A stretch of DNA of 64,000 nucleotides from Flavobacterium orientale (lineage in GTDB: Bacteria > Bacteroidota > Bacteroidia > Flavobacteriales > Flavobacteriaceae), in the NCBI RefSeq assembly GCF_014638005.1, contig NZ_BMFG01000006.1:124001-188000 (forward strand), read 5' to 3'. Under the pieces are notes generated by a model, which saw only the letters and a program-made list of their open reading frames with translations, was not told the DNA's origin and ran no database searches. Below, in pieces: positions 9,416-18,879 of the stretch (its first letter is position 1; each line of letters begins with the position of its first letter). The translations under genes and the position numbers were made by a program.

Positions 9416-10366
9416 TTGAAAAATATAACGGTAAGAAAATACAATTCTTCTGATTATCAGCAATGGAATACTTTTATTTCAAATGCAAAAAATGCCACTT
9501 TTCTTTTTCATCGTGATTTTATGGAATATCATAAAGACCGATTTGAAGACTATTCGTTGCTTTTTTTTGATGATAAAAATCAAGTAAAAGCTGTTTTTCC
9601 GGCTAATAAATCAGGTGAGGTTGTTTTTTCTCACCAAGGATTAACTTATGGAGGTTTGGTGTTTTCAAAGAAAAATAAAGCAGAAGAAACTGAACAGATG
9701 GTTCAATTGCTTTTGGATTATTTAACTGCTGATTCCGTAAAAAAAATAATTGTAAAGTTACTTCCAAGTTTATACAACCAATTAGCAACCAATGATTTTG
9801 ATTATTTTATTTACCAAAAAGGAGGTGTTTTATTTCGCAGAGATATGAATTTAGCAATCAATTTGAAATGCGAACTTCAAATTTCAAAGAGCAAATTAAA
9901 ACATTTTAGAAGAGTTTCAGAGACAGGTCTTACCATTGTTCAAGAGAGTGATTTTAGCAATTTTTGGAATTTGGTTTTAATACCTAGATTGAATGAAAAA
10001 CATCAAGCAAGTCCGGTTCACACTTTAGCTGAAATTCATTATTTAACTTCTAAATTCCCGAATAATATCAGACAGTATTCTGTTTATGAGGAAGATGAAA
10101 TTATTGCCGGGATAACTGTTTTTGAGTCTGATTATGTTGTAAAATCACAATATGGGGCAACAACAAAAAGAGGTGAAACAACAAGAGCTTTAGATTTTCT
10201 ATTTATTCATTTAATTGAAAAGTACAAAAACGAAGGAAAATCATTTTTTGATATGGGAATTGTTAATGAAAATGAAGGTAAAATTTACAACAAAGGTTTA
10301 ATAAGTCAAAAAGAAGAACTGGGTTGTACAGTCTATAATCAAGATTTTTATACTATTTTGTTATGA
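9416..10366 (+). CDS. GNAT/FemAB-type N-acyltransferase, first gene of amino-sugar operon
   Basis: 316 residues with a FemAB/GNAT-like double fold. The family pattern [19 protein letters not shown] lies near 28-46, [12 protein letters not shown] near 70-82, and a C-terminal GNAT half ends with [20 protein letters not shown]. The start is TTG: the frame begins at the expected family N-terminus and the next Met is too far inside the conserved domain. Its stop overlaps the ATG of the aminotransferase gene by four bases (ATGA), so the two are translationally coupled. With the downstream sugar aminotransferase and flippase it probably acylates an aminodeoxy-sugar nucleotide. The acyl donor and exact sugar are not known. 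Confidence 0.75.
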   Translation: MKNITVRKYNSSDYQQWNTFISNAKNATFLFHRDFMEYHKDRFEDYSLLFFDDKNQVKAVFPANKSGEVVFSHQGLTYGGLVFSKKNKAEETEQMVQLLLDYLTADSVKKIIVKLLPSLYNQLATNDFDYFIYQKGGVLFRRDMNLAINLKCELQISKSKLKHFRRVSETGLTIVQESDFSNFWNLVLIPRLNEKHQASPVHTLAEIHYLTSKFPNNIRQYSVYEEDEIIAGITVFESDYVVKSQYGATTKRGETTRALDFLFIHLIEKYKNEGKSFFDMGIVNENEGKIYNKGLISQKEELGCTVYNQDFYTILL

Positions 10367-11460
10367 TTAAGTTTTTTGATTTACAGCAATATAATACAAC
10401 TTTCGAAGTTGATTTTCAAAATAAATTACAAACTATTTTGTCAAAAGGTTGGTATATTTTAGGGGATGAATTAAAAAGCTTTGAAACCAATTTTGCAGCA
10501 TATTGTGACACCAATCATTGCATTGGTGTTGGAAACGGATTGGATGCTTTGGGCTTGATTTTAAAAGGATATATTGCTCTCGGAAAATTAAAAAAAGGTG
10601 ATGAAATTCTCGTTCCTGCAAATACGTTTGTTGCCTCAATTTTAGCCATCCTTCAAGCTGATTTGGTTCCTGTTTTTGTTGAGCCACATCCTGAAACGTT
10701 TAACATTGACCCGAAGGAAATAGAAAATAAAATTTCAGCCAAAACAAGAGCAATTATGGTTGTGCATTTATACGGACATGTTGCTGCGATGGATGTTATA
10801 ACAAAAATGGCTCACCATCAAAATTTATTAATAATTGAAGATGCAGCACAAGCTCATGGAGCTATTTTAAACGGAAAACGTGCCGGAAATTTAGGTGATG
10901 CCGCTGCTTTTAGTTTTTATCCTGCAAAAAATCTTGGTGCTTTAGGCGATGGTGGTGCAATTACAACAAATGATGATATCTTGGCAGCAGTAATTCGTTC
11001 TCTACGAAATTATGGTTCAGAGGAAAAATATGTTTACAACTTTGAAGGTATAAATTCAAGATTAGACGAAATTCAAGCTGCTTTTTTAAATTTGAAATTA
11101 AATGATTTAGATCGTCATAACAATTTACGCCGATTGATTGCAAAAAGATATTTAACAGAAATAAAAAATAATAAAATTAAGTTACCGTTTTATGATGGTT
11201 CAGAAAATCATGTGTTTCATTTGTTTGTAATTCAAACAGAAAATCGTGATGAATTAAAATCATTTTTAGCTTCTAAAAAAATTGAAACAGCGATTCATTA
11301 TCCCATTCCACCACATTTACAAAAAGGACTTTCTGAATTTAATAATTTGTCATTACCTATAACAGAAAAAATGCACAAAGAGGTTTTGAGTTTGCCAATT
11401 AGTCCTTTGTTGACGGAAGAAGATGTGAGTTATGTTATCGAAATTCTAAACAGTTATTAA
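10363..11460 (+). CDS. DegT/DnrJ/EryC1 sugar aminotransferase (FdtB/QdtB-like)
   Basis: 365 residues of the PLP-dependent DegT family. Visible motifs: GVGNGLDAL near 55-63, the [11 protein letters not shown] loop near 157-167, and the PLP-lysine segment [17 protein letters not shown] with Lys near 189. This segment resembles 3-keto-sugar aminotransferases (FdtB, QdtB: SFYPxKNLGA) more than the WecE type (SFHETKNY), so a dTDP-3-amino-3,6-dideoxyhexose is the more likely product. It sits between an N-acyltransferase and a Wzx flippase, the same functional trio as E. coli wecD-wecE-wzxE although the aminotransferase subfamily differs. The next gene starts on the base after its stop. Confidence 0.9.
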   Translation: MIKFFDLQQYNTTFEVDFQNKLQTILSKGWYILGDELKSFETNFAAYCDTNHCIGVGNGLDALGLILKGYIALGKLKKGDEILVPANTFVASILAILQADLVPVFVEPHPETFNIDPKEIENKISAKTRAIMVVHLYGHVAAMDVITKMAHHQNLLIIEDAAQAHGAILNGKRAGNLGDAAAFSFYPAKNLGALGDGGAITTNDDILAAVIRSLRNYGSEEKYVYNFEGINSRLDEIQAAFLNLKLNDLDRHNNLRRLIAKRYLTEIKNNKIKLPFYDGSENHVFHLFVIQTENRDELKSFLASKKIETAIHYPIPPHLQKGLSEFNNLSLPITEKMHKEVLSLPISPLLTEEDVSYVIEILNSY

Positions 11461-12735
11461 TTGTCACTATTCAATCAAATAAGGCAATCGCAATTATTTA
11501 AAGTTTCTTCTTTAAATAGTTTTAGTGTTTTGTTAAAGATTGGAATCGGACTCATTACTTCAAAAGTATTGGCTGTTTTTGTCGGTCCAAGCGGATTGGC
11601 TCTTGTTGGTAATATGCGAAATTTTGTTTCGCTTTTTGAAAGTTTTGCAACACTTGGTTTTCAGAATGGAATTATTCGATATGTTGCTTCAAATAAAGAT
11701 GATAAAGATAAATTAGCTTCTTTTATTTCAACCGCTTTGATTGTCTTAATTGGATTGGCTTTTTTATTGAGTTTGTTGTTGTTTTTTGGAGCAGATTTCG
11801 TCACATCGCTTTTGTTTGAATCCGGCAGTATTTATAGTGTAGCAATAACAGTTTTTGCCATTACTTTACCCTTTCATTCTATTTCTATTTTTTTAATCTC
11901 CGTTTTAAATGGTTTAGGAAAATATCAAAAAGTAATCTACACTACCATTATTGGTAATTTACTGGGTTTGTTTTTTACTGTTTTTTTGGTCACAAGATTA
12001 TACACTTTAGGAGCTTTGTTGGCTATTGTTATAACTCCGGCACTATTGTTTGGGGTTACTTTGTATTTTCTAAACAAAGAAATAAAATTACTGCAACTAA
12101 TTAAATTTCAGTTTTTTAATTGGAATAATTTGAACCATTTGTATTCGTTTACAGTAATGGCTCTTTTTACAGCAATTGTGAGTCCGCTAGTGTTTTTAAT
12201 ACTTCGAAACTATATCATTGATACGATTGGATTGTCAGAAGCCGGTTATTGGGAAGCGATGAGTAGAATTGCTACTTATTATTTTATGTTTTTATCAACA
12301 TTACTCACCGTTTATTTTTTACCAAAATTATCTGAAGCGGTTTCAATAGATCAAACCAAATCTGTTTTTCAAAAGTATTACAAAACTATATTTCCTGTTT
12401 TTGTCTTGGTTTTGTTTGTAATTTATTTTTTGCGTTTCTTCATTATTAAATTACTTTTTACAGACGAATTTTTGCCCGTATCCGACTTGTTTATTTGGCA
12501 ATTACTTGGAGATCTATTCAAAGCAGCATCCGTAATTTTAGGTTACGAATTTTTTGCTAAAAAATTAACTAAAGCCTATTTGATTACTGAAAGTTTATCG
12601 TTTGGATTACTATTGTCATCAAGTTATTTCCTTATTCCAAAGTTTGGAATAGAAGGTGTCGTGATGTCTCATTCTTTAACTTATGCGTTATATTTTCTTG
12701 TATTGCTAGTTTATTTTAGAAAATCATTGGTTTAA
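11461..12735 (+). CDS. Wzx-type O-antigen/lipid-linked glycan flippase
   Basis: 424 residues with about twelve hydrophobic helices and the polysaccharide-biosynthesis (MATE-like) fold. The N-terminus (SQLFKVSSLNSFSVLLKIGI then KVLAVFVGPSGLALVGNMRN) is typical of Bacteroidota WzxE-like translocases. Translation begins with TTG immediately after the TAA of the aminotransferase gene; no ATG is available before the conserved start. It should flip an undecaprenyl-linked oligosaccharide containing the sugar made by the two upstream genes across the inner membrane. The stop codon shares a TTAA with the convergent phosphatase gene. Confidence 0.88.
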   Translation: MSLFNQIRQSQLFKVSSLNSFSVLLKIGIGLITSKVLAVFVGPSGLALVGNMRNFVSLFESFATLGFQNGIIRYVASNKDDKDKLASFISTALIVLIGLAFLLSLLLFFGADFVTSLLFESGSIYSVAITVFAITLPFHSISIFLISVLNGLGKYQKVIYTTIIGNLLGLFFTVFLVTRLYTLGALLAIVITPALLFGVTLYFLNKEIKLLQLIKFQFFNWNNLNHLYSFTVMALFTAIVSPLVFLILRNYIIDTIGLSEAGYWEAMSRIATYYFMFLSTLLTVYFLPKLSEAVSIDQTKSVFQKYYKTIFPVFVLVLFVIYFLRFFIIKLLFTDEFLPVSDLFIWQLLGDLFKAASVILGYEFFAKKLTKAYLITESLSFGLLLSSSYFLIPKFGIEGVVMSHSLTYALYFLVLLVYFRKSLV

Positions 12736-14147
12736 AATTTATTTTCTACCTCAGCAGCTTTCAGCATAAAATAATGTAAATCGGTATTTTTGATAAAAGG
12801 TTTTAATTCTTGACTTCCCGGTCCAAACATAGCTAATTCAGTATAATCAGCAGAATGATCACTACTTATCCAACCCACAGAAGTTCTTGATTTTTGAACT
12901 TGTGCAAAATAGTCAAAAGGTAATTTTTTGTAATTATATAATCCATCATCACCTTTTACTAAACCTTTATAATAGTTTAAAATAGTTTGAGCTTCATCAT
13001 CATTTGGAACGAAGTTATTGGCAAACTCAATACGTTCTTTCACTTGTGAAAGTGTTGACTCTGGAGTTAAACCATGTAGAATCCAATCGTTGGTATGTTT
13101 GAATTTTTGAACACTATCAAAATTATCATTCACATTTTTTCCGTAAATCAATCCCGGATTTGCATTTCCGTGATCGGTTGTAATGATTACTAAGGTTTCT
13201 TCCTCTTTTTCAGCAAAATCCATAGCTGTTTTTATTGCATCATCAAATGCCACTTGGTCGTATAACAAACCGGCAATATCATTGGCATGAGCGGCCCAAT
13301 CTACTTTTCCGGCTTCCACTTGCAATACAAAACCGTTTTTGTGGTTTTTCATTCGATTAATTGCTTTCTGAGTCATTTCTGCCAGAGTAGGTACTGAATT
13401 TCCTAAGTCTTTGATGTTTTCTCGGTCAATAGAATAGGGAAGGCCATCATCAAAAAACACTCCTAAAATAGGTTTGTCATCTGACGTGGCAAGCATTTCA
13501 CTTCTTGTTTTTGCCACTTGATAGCCCGCTTTTTGAAAAGCAGCATACATGTCTTTTTTATCTTTTCTGGAATTAGCGTCAAAATATTGTTGACCACCGC
13601 CCATCATAATGTCAAATTTTAAATCTAAATAACTTTCAGCAATATCGGCTTGACTGTTTCTACTTTTGCTGTTGACACAAAATCCTGCAGGAGTAGCATG
13701 TGTGATTGGAACTGTTGTCACACAACCTGCCATTTTTCCGGCTTTTTTGAATTTTTGCCAAATTGGTAAATGTTCTTCACCGTTTATGCCAATGTTTAAC
13801 GCTCCATTTTTTACACGAAAACCTCCACCCCACGAAGAACTGGCAGCTGCTGAATCGGTTACAATTGAAGATGCCGAAGCCATATCCATCAGAGCACGAG
13901 TTACTTTATTTTCACGATAGAGATTCAACCAATTAGAACCTTTTCCGGTTTTTCTATCTAAATAAATATCGGCCATGTTTAAAGTTCCGGAACTCATTCC
14001 GTCACTTACTAAGAAAATAATATTTTTAGCTTTTTTTCCTTTGTATATAGGTATCTCGAGTGGTTGAGCAACACTTGAAAATGGATTGATTAGTGTTGAT
14101 CCTACGGTGAAAAGTGCTCCGTTTCTAAAAAACTTTCTTCTGTTCAT
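12732..14147 (-). CDS. Alkaline phosphatase (PhoA family), Tat-type signal
   Basis: 471 residues from the ATG at 14147, which begins MNRRKFFRNGALFTVGS: a twin-arginine signal motif followed by a hydrophobic stretch and a cut near SSVAQ. An ATG 51 bases upstream would add 17 residues ahead of this signal and precedes a -7 box at 14162-14169, so it is rejected. The core has VSDGMSSGT (metal-binding Asp), TDSAAASSSWGGGF with the nucleophilic Ser, ITTDHGN, and WISSDHSAD, the set expected for metal-dependent alkaline phosphatases. It releases inorganic phosphate from organic monoesters in the periplasm or outside. Use of Tat rather than Sec differs from E. coli PhoA but is common in this phylum. 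Confidence 0.92.
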   Translation of the reverse strand: MNRRKFFRNGALFTVGSTLINPFSSVAQPLEIPIYKGKKAKNIIFLVSDGMSSGTLNMADIYLDRKTGKGSNWLNLYRENKVTRALMDMASASSIVTDSAAASSSWGGGFRVKNGALNIGINGEEHLPIWQKFKKAGKMAGCVTTVPITHATPAGFCVNSKSRNSQADIAESYLDLKFDIMMGGGQQYFDANSRKDKKDMYAAFQKAGYQVAKTRSEMLATSDDKPILGVFFDDGLPYSIDRENIKDLGNSVPTLAEMTQKAINRMKNHKNGFVLQVEAGKVDWAAHANDIAGLLYDQVAFDDAIKTAMDFAEKEEETLVIITTDHGNANPGLIYGKNVNDNFDSVQKFKHTNDWILHGLTPESTLSQVKERIEFANNFVPNDDEAQTILNYYKGLVKGDDGLYNYKKLPFDYFAQVQKSRTSVGWISSDHSADYTELAMFGPGSQELKPFIKNTDLHYFMLKAAEVENKF

Positions 14148-14161
14148 GCGATTATTTTTTT

Positions 14162-14169
14162 CAAATATA
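14162..14169 (-). promoter_or_regulatory. -7 box before alkaline phosphatase gene
   Basis: On the minus strand TATATTTG (TAnnTTTG) lies 14 bases before the Tat-signal ATG at 14147 and downstream of the alternative upstream ATG. It supports the shorter start. No good TTG element is seen. Confidence 0.45.
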
Positions 14170-14228
14170 AATAAAGCAATCGAAGAAATGGTTATCATTT
14201 TGTTATACTAACTTAAATTTAAGAATAA

Positions 14229-14250
14229 AAAAAGCTCCTTAAAAAGGAGC
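14229..14250 (-). terminator. Terminator of the T9SS type A gene
   Basis: GCTCCTT / AAGGAGC (14234-14240 and 14244-14250) with a 3-base loop. On the minus strand it is followed by a run of seven T, 20 bases past the stop of the gene at 14271-15542. Confidence 0.85.
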
Positions 14251-14270
14251 GATTTATTAGTCTTGGAAGT

Positions 14271-15542
14271 TTATTTTTTATGAATTTTAACTAGTTTGCT
14301 TTCGGTTTCACTTTGAAGTTCAATTAAATAAAGACCACTGGAAAAATTATTCATATCCACAGAGAAATTATCTGATTTCACCGAAGAATTATGAAGTAAC
14401 TGACCTGTTAAAGTATATATTTTATATGAGTTGATTGTGGAGGTATTTGAAAAGTAAACAGTATCTTCAGTTGGATTGGGATAAAAAATTATATTTTTAA
14501 AGATACTTTCTCCAACATTTAAATCCGTCGTCACAAATACAGCTTTTAATTCGCTTGAACATCCATCAATAGATTGACTAACGTAATACGTTGTTCCTTC
14601 AACTAAAACCGTTGAAGTAGGTATTGTAATAGTACCATTTGCATCGCTATACCAAGTTAAATTTGTTCCCGTTATACTTAAATCAGCAATAGTTTGACCA
14701 TTTGTAAATACTTGTGTGTTTTCACCAACAGGTAAATCCGGAGAAGGAGTGACTACTAATTGAACTTCTGTTCTTTGTGAAGTACAAGTTGTTATTGGAG
14801 AATAATTCCAATTGTAAAAAAAGTAATATACACCCGGGTTAGTATTTGCATTGTTTATTGTTCCTTGAGTTACAGCTCCAACGGAGCCTATCGGGTAGGG
14901 AAATGAATTAGCACTTAAATCACGAATCATTGATGGATTACTTACAGCCAGAAGTCTATAACCATTACCTACCGGAATTGTAAAATTAAGAGGAACAGTA
15001 TATTGAACCGGATTACTTCCACTTCCACCCGGAGGGGTTGCTACACTTATGTTTTCCAAAATATTCAAGTTGCTGTCTTTTAATTGAATTACCAAGGTAC
15101 CTGGTGAAGTTGAAGATAAAAAAACATCCACAGAATTTAACACAAAACTTTGTGTAACGTTGAATTGTAAACCCCATGGACTTGTTCCTGCTGAAACTAT
15201 GGAGCCACTTGTACTGGTTGGATTTAATTTTGCACCTCCCGAAACAGGTGTGCCAATTCCTTGTGATTGAGCTTCTGCCCAAATAGATCCGGATTGATTT
15301 AATATACCTGTATTAAAAGAACTTCCTGTACCCAAAAGTGTTCCATTAGTGGCTGCATTATACCAAGATATTGCTGTTCCGTCAGTAGAAGCAGTAACTG
15401 TTGCAGACGTACCACTACATATTAGTGAAGGAGCAGATGTGTCGCTAATAACCGGAATTGTACAATTTTGCCCAATTAAACTAGAAGGAATAAGTAAACC
15501 CAAATTAAGAACCAATAAAAAAGAAAAGTAATTTTTTTTCAT
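14271..15542 (-). CDS. T9SS type A sorting-domain secreted protein with Ig-like repeats
   Basis: 423 residues. Signal peptide about 1-25 (SSLIGQ). Two Ig-like CHU-type repeats lie at about 36-95 (ATVTASTDGTAISWYNAATN) and about 275-340 (TWYSDANGTITIPTSTVLVE). Between them is a beta-rich region of unknown function. The last ~75 residues form a type A CTD, with YPNPTEDTVYFS, a KIYTLTGQLL strand, and FSSGLYLIELQSE before a basic tail. The protein should be exported by the type IX system and cleaved or anchored at the surface. The exported activity cannot be predicted. Monocistronic, with its own terminator. Confidence 0.85.
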   Translation of the reverse strand: MKKNYFSFLLVLNLGLLIPSSLIGQNCTIPVISDTSAPSLICSGTSATVTASTDGTAISWYNAATNGTLLGTGSSFNTGILNQSGSIWAEAQSQGIGTPVSGGAKLNPTSTSGSIVSAGTSPWGLQFNVTQSFVLNSVDVFLSSTSPGTLVIQLKDSNLNILENISVATPPGGSGSNPVQYTVPLNFTIPVGNGYRLLAVSNPSMIRDLSANSFPYPIGSVGAVTQGTINNANTNPGVYYFFYNWNYSPITTCTSQRTEVQLVVTPSPDLPVGENTQVFTNGQTIADLSITGTNLTWYSDANGTITIPTSTVLVEGTTYYVSQSIDGCSSELKAVFVTTDLNVGESIFKNIIFYPNPTEDTVYFSNTSTINSYKIYTLTGQLLHNSSVKSDNFSVDMNNFSSGLYLIELQSETESKLVKIHKK

Positions 15543-15617
15543 AGTTATAGTTTTAGATTATAAGGTACTAATTTAATTATTTTTTTTAATAATCAATTGA
15601 TTTATTGTGGATAAGGC

Positions 15618-15644
15618 AAAAAAAAGTCGGAATAAATCCGACTT
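15618..15644 (-). terminator. lysA terminator
   Basis: AAGTCGGA / TCCGACTT (15624-15631 and 15637-15644) with a 5-base loop. On the minus strand it runs into a T-tract, 23 bases past the lysA stop. Confidence 0.82.
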
Positions 15645-15667
15645 AATCTAATTATTTATCAATCAAT

Positions 15668-16891
15668 TTATAGTACTAAACTCTTTTCAAATTCAAAAAC
15701 TACTTGTCCACGTAAAATGTCTTCCATAGTTTCTCTTTCACGAATTAAATGTCCTTTGCCTTCAAACCATAATACCTCAGCTGGCTTGAACCTTGAGTTA
15801 TAATTGGATGCCATCGAAAAACAATAGGCTCCTGCATTTCTAAAACATAAAATATCTCCTTCAGTAATTTCGTTGATTCTTCGGTTATTAGCAAAGGTGT
15901 CTGTTTCACAAATATAACCAACCACAGAATAAAAACGTTCTTTACCTTTTAGATTTGAGATGTTTTCAATTTGATGATAAGAACCATACAACATCGGTCG
16001 GATTAAATGATTGAAACCACTGTCAATTCCAGCAAAAACTGTTGAAGTAGTTTGTTTAACCACATTTACTTTGGCTAAAAAGTATCCGGCTTCACTCACT
16101 AAAAATTTACCCGGTTCAAAAGCAAGTGTTAAAGGACGACCATATTCTTCTTCGAATTTATTGAAGCGTTTTGATAATTTTTTACCTAATTCCTCCACAT
16201 TCGTTTCAATGTCATCTTTTTTATAAGGCACTTTGAAACCGCTTCCAAAATCAATAAAGTCTAATGTTTTGAAATGTTTTGCCGTTTCAAACAAAATTTC
16301 AGCAGCATATAAAAATACTTCAATATCTAAAATATCTGAACCAGTATGCATGTGAATTCCGTTGATATGCATGTTAGTGTTTTCAACAATTCGAAGCAAA
16401 TGTGGTAGTTGATGAATCGAAATACCAAATTTGCTATCAATGTGTCCTACAGAAATATTAGTATTACCACCAGCCATAACATGAGGGTTGATTCGAATAC
16501 AAACCGGAATGTGAGGATGTTTGGTTCCAAATTGCTCTAAAATCGATAAATTATCAATATTGATTTGAACTCCTAATTCCGCCACCATTTCTATTTCTTC
16601 CAATGATACACCATTAGGCGTAAAAATGATACGAGATGGTTCAAAACCGGCAGCCAATCCCAATTGCACTTCTTGATAGGAAACCGTATCTAATCCCGAA
16701 CCCATTGAATGGAACAATTTCAAAATAGAAATGTTTGATAATGCTTTTACAGCATAATTTATTCGTAGTCGATTAACTTTCGAAAACGAACTGGTTAATC
16801 GGTTGTATTGTGATTGAATCTTTTCTGCGTCATAAACATACAATGCACTTCCAAATTCTTCTGTTAAATTGAGCAAATCTTTTGCATTCAT
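15668..16891 (-). CDS. lysA: Diaminopimelate decarboxylase
   Basis: 407 residues from the ATG at 16891. This PLP-dependent fold-III enzyme converts meso-diaminopimelate to lysine, the last step of the pathway in which dapD (54591-55406) also acts. The PLP lysine is in INYAVKALSN; HMHTGSDI, the glycine loop DFGSGFKVPY, and VGYICETDTFA with the active-site Cys are all present. An ATG 18 bases upstream (16909) is in frame, but it overlaps the -7 box at 16907-16914. Transcription would therefore start after it, and the protein should begin MNAKDLL. Divergent from sucC. Confidence 0.95.
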   Translation of the reverse strand: MNAKDLLNLTEEFGSALYVYDAEKIQSQYNRLTSSFSKVNRLRINYAVKALSNISILKLFHSMGSGLDTVSYQEVQLGLAAGFEPSRIIFTPNGVSLEEIEMVAELGVQINIDNLSILEQFGTKHPHIPVCIRINPHVMAGGNTNISVGHIDSKFGISIHQLPHLLRIVENTNMHINGIHMHTGSDILDIEVFLYAAEILFETAKHFKTLDFIDFGSGFKVPYKKDDIETNVEELGKKLSKRFNKFEEEYGRPLTLAFEPGKFLVSEAGYFLAKVNVVKQTTSTVFAGIDSGFNHLIRPMLYGSYHQIENISNLKGKERFYSVVGYICETDTFANNRRINEITEGDILCFRNAGAYCFSMASNYNSRFKPAEVLWFEGKGHLIRERETMEDILRGQVVFEFEKSLVL

Positions 16892-16906
16892 ACTTTTTCT
16901 TTTTTG

Positions 16907-16936
16907 CAAATGTAGTCTGACTGCAAGAGTTTACAA
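16907..16936 (-). promoter_or_regulatory. lysA promoter; fixes the lysA start
   Basis: On the minus strand: TTG at 16936-16934, a 19-base spacer, and TACATTTG at 16914-16907. The -7 box covers the first in-frame ATG (16909-16907), which excludes that ATG as start and selects 16891. Confidence 0.72.
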
Positions 16937-17102
16937 AATCATTACGTGATAAATAACAAATAATAACAAAATGTTATTAATGTAACTTTTTAAGATTTAA
17001 CTGTTATATTTATTAAGTTCGTTAAATAGAATAGTATTCCTTTTCATCTTACTATTTGCAACAATTAATAAAAAAAGGTTAGTCAATTATAAATTAGTTT
17101 GC

Positions 17103-17110
17103 TATTTTTG
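17103..17110 (+). promoter_or_regulatory. sucC -7 box
   Basis: TATTTTTG fits TAnnTTTG. It lies 33 bases before the ATG at 17144 and downstream of an in-frame alternative start at 17099, which it therefore rules out. The -33 element is weak (GGTTAG about 21 bases upstream). Confidence 0.55.
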
Positions 17111-17143
17111 TGGCACTTTTTAAACAGACAAACTCATTTCAAT

Positions 17144-18340
17144 ATGAACATACACGAATACCAAGGAAAAGAAATTTTGGCCAGTTATGGCGTACGAATT
17201 CAAAGAGGAATTGTTGCAAACAGTCCAGTTGAAGCAGTAGCTGCAGCAAAACAATTAACAGCAGAAACCGGAACAGGATGGCACGTAATTAAAGCTCAAG
17301 TTCACGCTGGTGGACGTGGAAAAGGTGGTGGAGTGAAATTGGCTAAAAACTTGCAGCAAGTGGAAGAAATTGCTGAACAAATTATTGGGATGCAATTGAT
17401 TACGCCACAAACTTCTGCTGAAGGGAAAAAAGTTCACAAAGTTTTAGTTGCTGAAGATGTATATTATCCAGGAGAAAGTGAAACTTCAGAATTTTATATG
17501 TCCGTTTTATTAAATCGTGCAACAGGTAGAAATATGATTATGTATTCTACAGAAGGTGGAATGGATATTGAGGAAGTTGCAGAACACACACCACATTTAA
17601 TTTTTACTGAAGAAATTGATCCAACTGTTGGTTTACAAGGATTTCAAGCAAGAAGAATTGCTTTTAATTTAGGTCTTTCGGGAACTGCTTTTAAAGAAAT
17701 GGTGAAGTTTGTTGATAGTTTATACAACGCTTACATTGGTTCAGACGCTTCGATGTTTGAAATCAATCCGGTTTTGAAAACTTCAGATAATAAAATCATG
17801 GCTGTTGATGCTAAAGTAAACATTGATGACAATGCACTTTACAGACAAGCTAAAATTGCTGATATGCGTGATGTTCGTGAAGAAAATCCAATTGAAGTAG
17901 AAGCAAAAGAAGTAGGTTTAAATTATGTTGACCTTGACGGAACTGTAGGTTGTATGGTTAATGGTGCCGGATTAGCAATGGCTACAATGGACTTAATTAA
18001 ATATGCAGGTTATGAGCCGGCAAACTTCCTTGATGTAGGAGGAACAGCTGATGCAAAACGTGTGGAAACTGCTTTTAGAATTATCTTGAAAGATCCAAAC
18101 GTTGAGGCAATTTTAATCAATATTTTTGGTGGAATTGTTCGTTGTGACCGTGTGGCTCAAGGTGTCGTTGATGCTTATAAAAACATGGGCGATGCTATTA
18201 AAGTGCCAATTATCGTACGTTTACAAGGAACCAATGCTGAAATTGCAAAAGAATTGATTGACAATTCGGGAATGCCAATTTTATCAGCAGTTCAGTTTCA
18301 AGAAGCAGCAGACCAAGTGAAAGCAGCTTTATCTAAATAA
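17144..18340 (+). CDS. sucC: Succinyl-CoA synthetase (ADP-forming) beta subunit
   Basis: 398 residues from MNIHEYQGKEILASYGV, the canonical SucC N-terminus. It has an ATP-grasp domain (about 1-235, with the HAGGRGKGGGVK loop) and a C-terminal CoA-ligase domain with the glycine-rich GCMVNGAGLAMATMD segment and INIFGGIVRCD. With SucD it forms succinate, CoA and ATP from succinyl-CoA in the TCA cycle. sucD is not adjacent, which is common in Bacteroidota. A longer version beginning 45 bases upstream would start before the -7 box at 17103-17110 and is rejected. Confidence 0.96.
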   Translation: MNIHEYQGKEILASYGVRIQRGIVANSPVEAVAAAKQLTAETGTGWHVIKAQVHAGGRGKGGGVKLAKNLQQVEEIAEQIIGMQLITPQTSAEGKKVHKVLVAEDVYYPGESETSEFYMSVLLNRATGRNMIMYSTEGGMDIEEVAEHTPHLIFTEEIDPTVGLQGFQARRIAFNLGLSGTAFKEMVKFVDSLYNAYIGSDASMFEINPVLKTSDNKIMAVDAKVNIDDNALYRQAKIADMRDVREENPIEVEAKEVGLNYVDLDGTVGCMVNGAGLAMATMDLIKYAGYEPANFLDVGGTADAKRVETAFRIILKDPNVEAILINIFGGIVRCDRVAQGVVDAYKNMGDAIKVPIIVRLQGTNAEIAKELIDNSGMPILSAVQFQEAADQVKAALSK

Positions 18341-18364
18341 ATTAACAGAATCAATAGATGATAT

Positions 18365-18397
18365 AAAAAATCCTGAGTGAATGCTCAGGATTTTTTT
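18365..18397 (+). terminator. sucC terminator
   Basis: TCCTGAG / CTCAGGA (18371-18377 and 18384-18390) with a 6-base loop, extended by flanking A6 and T7. Probably also serves the convergent DUF1456 gene. Confidence 0.88.
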
Positions 18398-18408
18398 ATT
18401 AAGGATAT

Positions 18409-18867
18409 TTATTTCTTTTTTGGTTTACCGTTGTTGAATTTTACTTTTTCAACGATTTCAATTTTCTTCTCCGGTTTTTTCTCACGAGATTTCGGATTGG
18501 AAGCCGGTTTTTTCTTAAATGGAGCTTTTGGAGTAGTATTTGATTTAACAAACGGTTTTCTATCTTCTTGCTTCGTTTCTCTATTTTCTATTTTCTCACC
18601 ACCAGTAGCTTTATGACTTTTAATCACATCTATTGGGTTTTTAGGATTTTCTTTTGTGCCACGCAAGTGAATGACTAATCCATTTAAAAAATTACGCAAA
18701 ACCTGATCGCCACATTCCATAAAATTCGGATGGTCTTCATTGCGGAAAAAAGCTCCTAATTCTGCTTTAGAAATTCGGAAATCTACCAATTGCATGATTT
18801 CTACGATTTGGTCGTCACGCAATTGTAAAGCGACACGTAGTTTTTTGAAAATATCGTTGTTGTTCAT
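18409..18867 (-). CDS. DUF1456 (YehS-like) protein with one domain and a basic tail
   Basis: 152 residues. The first ~70 (NNDIFKKLRVALQLRDDQIV, then HPNFMECGDQVLRNFLNGL) match one DUF1456 repeat. E. coli YehS has two such repeats in about the same length; here the second half is replaced by a low-complexity, lysine-rich tail (residues ~85-152, many KKP and KPKKK motifs). The tail suggests nucleic-acid binding, but the function of DUF1456 is unknown. Its upstream spacer holds an octamer-repeat array (18880-18905). Confidence 0.8.
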   Translation of the reverse strand: MNNNDIFKKLRVALQLRDDQIVEIMQLVDFRISKAELGAFFRNEDHPNFMECGDQVLRNFLNGLVIHLRGTKENPKNPIDVIKSHKATGGEKIENRETKQEDRKPFVKSNTTPKAPFKKKPASNPKSREKKPEKKIEIVEKVKFNNGKPKKK

Positions 18868-18879
18868 TTTTTCTTTTTG

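Noticed and set aside
10363..11460. WecE (TDP-4-oxo-6-deoxyglucose 4-aminotransferase) assignment
   Set aside because: The gene order resembles wecD-wecE-wzxE, but the PLP motif [15 protein letters not shown] is of the FdtB/QdtB 3-aminotransferase type.
16961..16979. TAATAACAAAATGTTATTA, a 7-5-7 palindrome between lysA and sucC, as another Fnr-like site
   Set aside because: It resembles the GTAACAAATGTTAC operators but has a 5-base centre and ATAAC/GTTAT arms, and no TAnnTTTG box lies 22 bases away on either strand. Kept only as an unexplained inverted repeat.
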